Shown piece by piece: positions 61,153 through 64,000 of a stretch of 64,000 bases of DNA. This DNA is from Malurus cyaneus samueli. Lineage: Eukaryota; Chordata; Aves; Passeriformes; Maluridae. The notes under the pieces were generated by a model. The model was not told where the DNA came from, did no database searches, and saw nothing but the letters and a program-made list of their open reading frames with translations. Location: contig CM019218.1 of NCBI GenBank assembly GCA_009741485.1, positions 45,594,840 through 45,658,839 on the forward strand. The letters run 5' to 3'. The position numbers and the translations under genes are program-made. Positions within the stretch are counted from its first letter, which is position 1; every line of letters starts with the position of its first letter.

Positions 61153-64000
61153 TAGGGTTAAACTCGTTTGAAGAGAAGTTTTGTTTTAATATAGGACTGT
61201 TCCAATGAAAGGCACCCAAACCTCATCACACTTGTGCAGTGTGTTGTGACAATCTAGATAGGAATGAGCAGGTAGTATCCCAAAGTTTTTGAAGCTCTTG
61301 TTTAAGTCATACTCTGCTGTTTTAGACACATAAAGCAGCTGATTTTCAAAGATCTTGCTTGTCTTGCAATTTCCACTTGCCATCATTTTTAGAAGTAGGG
61401 TATTTAAACTCCTAGATATGTTATTTAACTGGGTTAAATTTTAATCAGATCTCATTTTAAAAAATTGTAAAATCTTTGGCTCTCCCTGTGGAATGACTAA
61501 ATCCTTTGACAATACTGCAGACAGGCCTGTAGAGGGGTTCTTCAGAACTCTGAATCTTTTTAGGAGATGTAGGGATTTTTATGGCTTTTTTAAAAAATTA
61601 ACCTCTTCAGGCTTGCCATGGAGGTGAACAGTGTGTTCATCCTGTTCAGTCCTGTCAGCTCTATGTCACCTCTAAGGAGAGGAGCTGACCTATTCACTGG
61701 ATTTTCTGATTTTGCAATTGGCTTTTAGTTTACAATTGTGCTTGCAAGATGGATTAAGCAAATTTCTCCCTTGCTTTTGTTATTGTAGTAAAAGATGGGA
61801 TGTTGCATGAAATGTACTTTTTACATATTTAAAAAAATTGCTAGCTGTTGTCTTAAAGACCATCAATCAAAAACTTGAAAAATTCATATTAAAACCAGTA
61901 ATTTCCTAAAGAAGCTTTTCAAAGTTTGAATTCAGAGATGCAAATCCTTCTTCTTAGCAGAAACTTGTCATAAGAATGCTTAACAGAACACCGCTTTGGC
62001 CAAGAATATCTTACAATAATTTAACTTCAGTCACTAATGGAGATTATGATGTTCCCAGAGCTTTAGGTGTTCTGTCTTTGGTGTTTCTGACCTTGCAACT
62101 AAAACAGTCTCTTTGGAAAGTTGTAGGGCCCATTACAAATTCTAATGTAATTCCTAATTTCAGGCCCCATGGACTTGGAACTTCTCCCATAACTGATGTG
62201 CAACCCTTTCTCCTCTGGTTTTGGATGGGAGCTCTTCAAAACTGCTGTTTTAAGCGGTATCATCAGTACTTGATCATCATTTCCCTTGAGTGCTTTATTA
62301 ACCTGTAGATGTAACCACTTTCCCAGTGGGATGGCTGCATTTAGACTGCATTTTTCCTTGTGCCTCATGTGCTACCACAAATGATTGCTTGTCTTCAGAG
62401 TCCTTAATATCCTTACCAGTATTTTAAATTCTACAACCCTTATGCTCAACCCTGGTGCTATAAATATGTGAGTAGGAGTGGCAGACTTCTGTTACAAGCT
62501 AACATTTCTCTTCCTTGTATTTTGTTTTTAGGATCTATGTTTGAGTGATGAGGAACATTATCTTATTTAGGGTAGAGGCAAAGGACTTCCAGACAGTCCG
62601 AAACCTTGGTCAGAAGTTCAGTGAGGAGAAGGGGAATCAAGCTACTTGTTCTCTTCTTTCAGAAGAAGAGAACTTTTATTATACCCAGATTTAAATGCAG
62701 TAGATAAATTAATATGCCAATCCCTAGTTTCAGGCTTTTGCTTTTACAGTTAGTTTTCCACTGTTTATGAAATAAGGTAAGGCTATTCCTGTTCTTCTAA
62801 TTAGAAATCCTCCTCTCAAATGGAGTTTCTTCTGCTGATGTGTTAATGATAAAGGATGAGATTTTTGTTTACTTCTCCCACAAATTTCACTGGTATTTTT
62901 CTCATGCTTCCAAATGTACAAAAGGGTGCCTTCTTCCCCTTCTCCCAGCCCTGCTAAGAGTTATCTTCAGCATATACAGTTTTTGCTTTATCTCCTTCCA
63001 GTTTTATTCATTGAAGATGCCTTCCATTGTAAGGGTTAGGTTTTCTTTTCCCCAGTAATTCAGAATTTAGTGCCTGTGATTCTGTGTGTCCATTTTTAGC
63101 ATTGTTTCTGATATCTGGTTCTATCATGCTGCTGTATGTGTGAAGCTTTTAAAAACACAAGGACAATTGTAATTATATAGTCATATTTTCTTAATTTAAG
63201 CTGGAGACTTTACTCAAATTATTCCTGCAACAAGAATAAGGTTTTTTTATGTGATGGCATCTCCCTTAAGATACACAGTCACGACTTCATATGGTGGAGG
63301 ACTCAGCCTGTTCCTGTTGAAGCTGTTGCAGTAGCTTCTTTTGTCTTGTGCTTGCCTGTTCTTCCAGAGGTAAAGTTAATATCTGTTGTGCTGCAATGTC
63401 CTTTATTAACAGAGGACCAAGAAATTTGAGGGTTTTCTGCAACTCATCAGAGCTAATGTGATTCTTTTCCCCAAACTGTCAAGACTTGGGTGTATAATTG
63501 TGTCTCTGCAGCTCTTGTAGCAGACAGTTTCTGAACTGCCTGTCTTCTAGAGGAGCCTGAAGCACTCTTCTGTAATGAAGCTCTCTGGTGTGGTGTGACA
63601 GCCATTTGCTTGGTACTATATATACACAATTGATGCTGAAATTACCTATTGTTTGCCATAAAGATGTATTTCAGGAACACGCTGTTATCTTTATAGATAG
63701 CAAGACATAAATGCGGGAACAGTCCTATTTAATTTGATTAGTTTTGATTCTTTGCCAACTTTCAGTCATTTTGGATGTTAATATCCTGTGAGCAAGTTGC
63801 AAAGCAGTTCTGTTGTGCCATTTGATTATGCGGGGGTTTACTTTTGCAGCTTTCCTGTCAAGGGATTGCATGCCAAAAACTTGAAAATGCCAAAGTTTAA
63901 AACTCCTTTAAGCAGAAAGAGCTGATGAAGAAGTGTTTTCTCAAGTGGTATTTGTTTATGTTTTGAACAAGTCCTTATTCTTTAATGTTTGGGAGTGACA

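Larger units (their letters stand above)
32802..64000 (+). other. SERGEF: SERGEF intron 9 (over 31 kb, runs out of the window)
   Basis: No further SERGEF exon was recognised: I looked for the expected W-G-W-N-E-H-G and C-G-S-E-H-N motifs by eye and did not see them. The intron holds three CR1 copies, a GC-rich patch (52540-53170), a CpG-bearing patch (57600-57960), scattered simple repeats and one ambiguous base (41231). An unannotated exon of another gene could be missed by eye. The remaining sequence is AT-rich with only short, unconvincing open frames. Confidence 0.7.

Noticed and set aside
1..64000. Endogenous viral elements, mitochondrial insertions, tRNA, snRNA or CRISPR arrays
   Set aside because: Scanned by eye for characteristic motifs and none was convincing. 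The only retroelement coding traces are CR1 LINE.

Overview
This window looks like avian nuclear chromosomal DNA, probably from the region homologous to chicken chromosome 5 (this placement is recalled, not searched). The evidence is split vertebrate genes with GT-AG introns, an AT-rich background, one CpG island at a promoter, and interspersed repeats that are recognisably CR1 LINEs, the typical bird retroposon. There is no prokaryotic content: no operons, CRISPR arrays or phage. Two short N runs (27087-27101 and 41231) show this is an assembled draft sequence.

Region 1 (1-2084) is the 3' end of TPH1, tryptophan 5-hydroxylase 1. Its last three coding exons lie on the + strand. They carry the Glu iron ligand and the C-terminal tetramerisation helix, and end in TAA at 2082-2084. 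Region 2 (2085-about 4330) is the TPH1 3' UTR and intergenic spacer. It holds one unexplained open segment with amphipathic, coiled-coil-like character (3433-3644) and a 28-A run (4047-4074). Region 3 (about 4330-4910) is a CpG island that contains the SERGEF start codon.

Region 4 (4489 to beyond 64000) is SERGEF (DELGEF), an RCC1-repeat protein, on the + strand. I could place nine coding exons with consistent phases: 4489-4512, 6008-6146, 6801-6956, 8487-8581, 9674-9734, 10832-10945, 11248-11310, 13922-14080 and 32644-32801. Together they give 969 nt, or 323 codons, without a stop. The family is about 458 residues long in human, so the last RCC1 blade and the C-terminal tail should lie beyond 64000. 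Intron 8 is 18.6 kb and intron 9 exceeds 31 kb. The head-to-tail order TPH1-SERGEF matches the order I recall for human 11p15.

The rest is intron. It contains four CR1 copies (one split by a foreign insert of about 480 bp, one a decayed reverse-transcriptase relic), simple repeats, a possible hAT remnant, and two intronic patches unusually rich in GC or CpG (52.5-53.2 kb and 57.6-57.9 kb). I found no convincing new gene system. The items most worth checking are the unexplained open segment between the genes, a duplicated splice donor behind SERGEF exon 7, the weak acceptor of exon 6, the interrupted CR1, and the two GC/CpG-rich patches.
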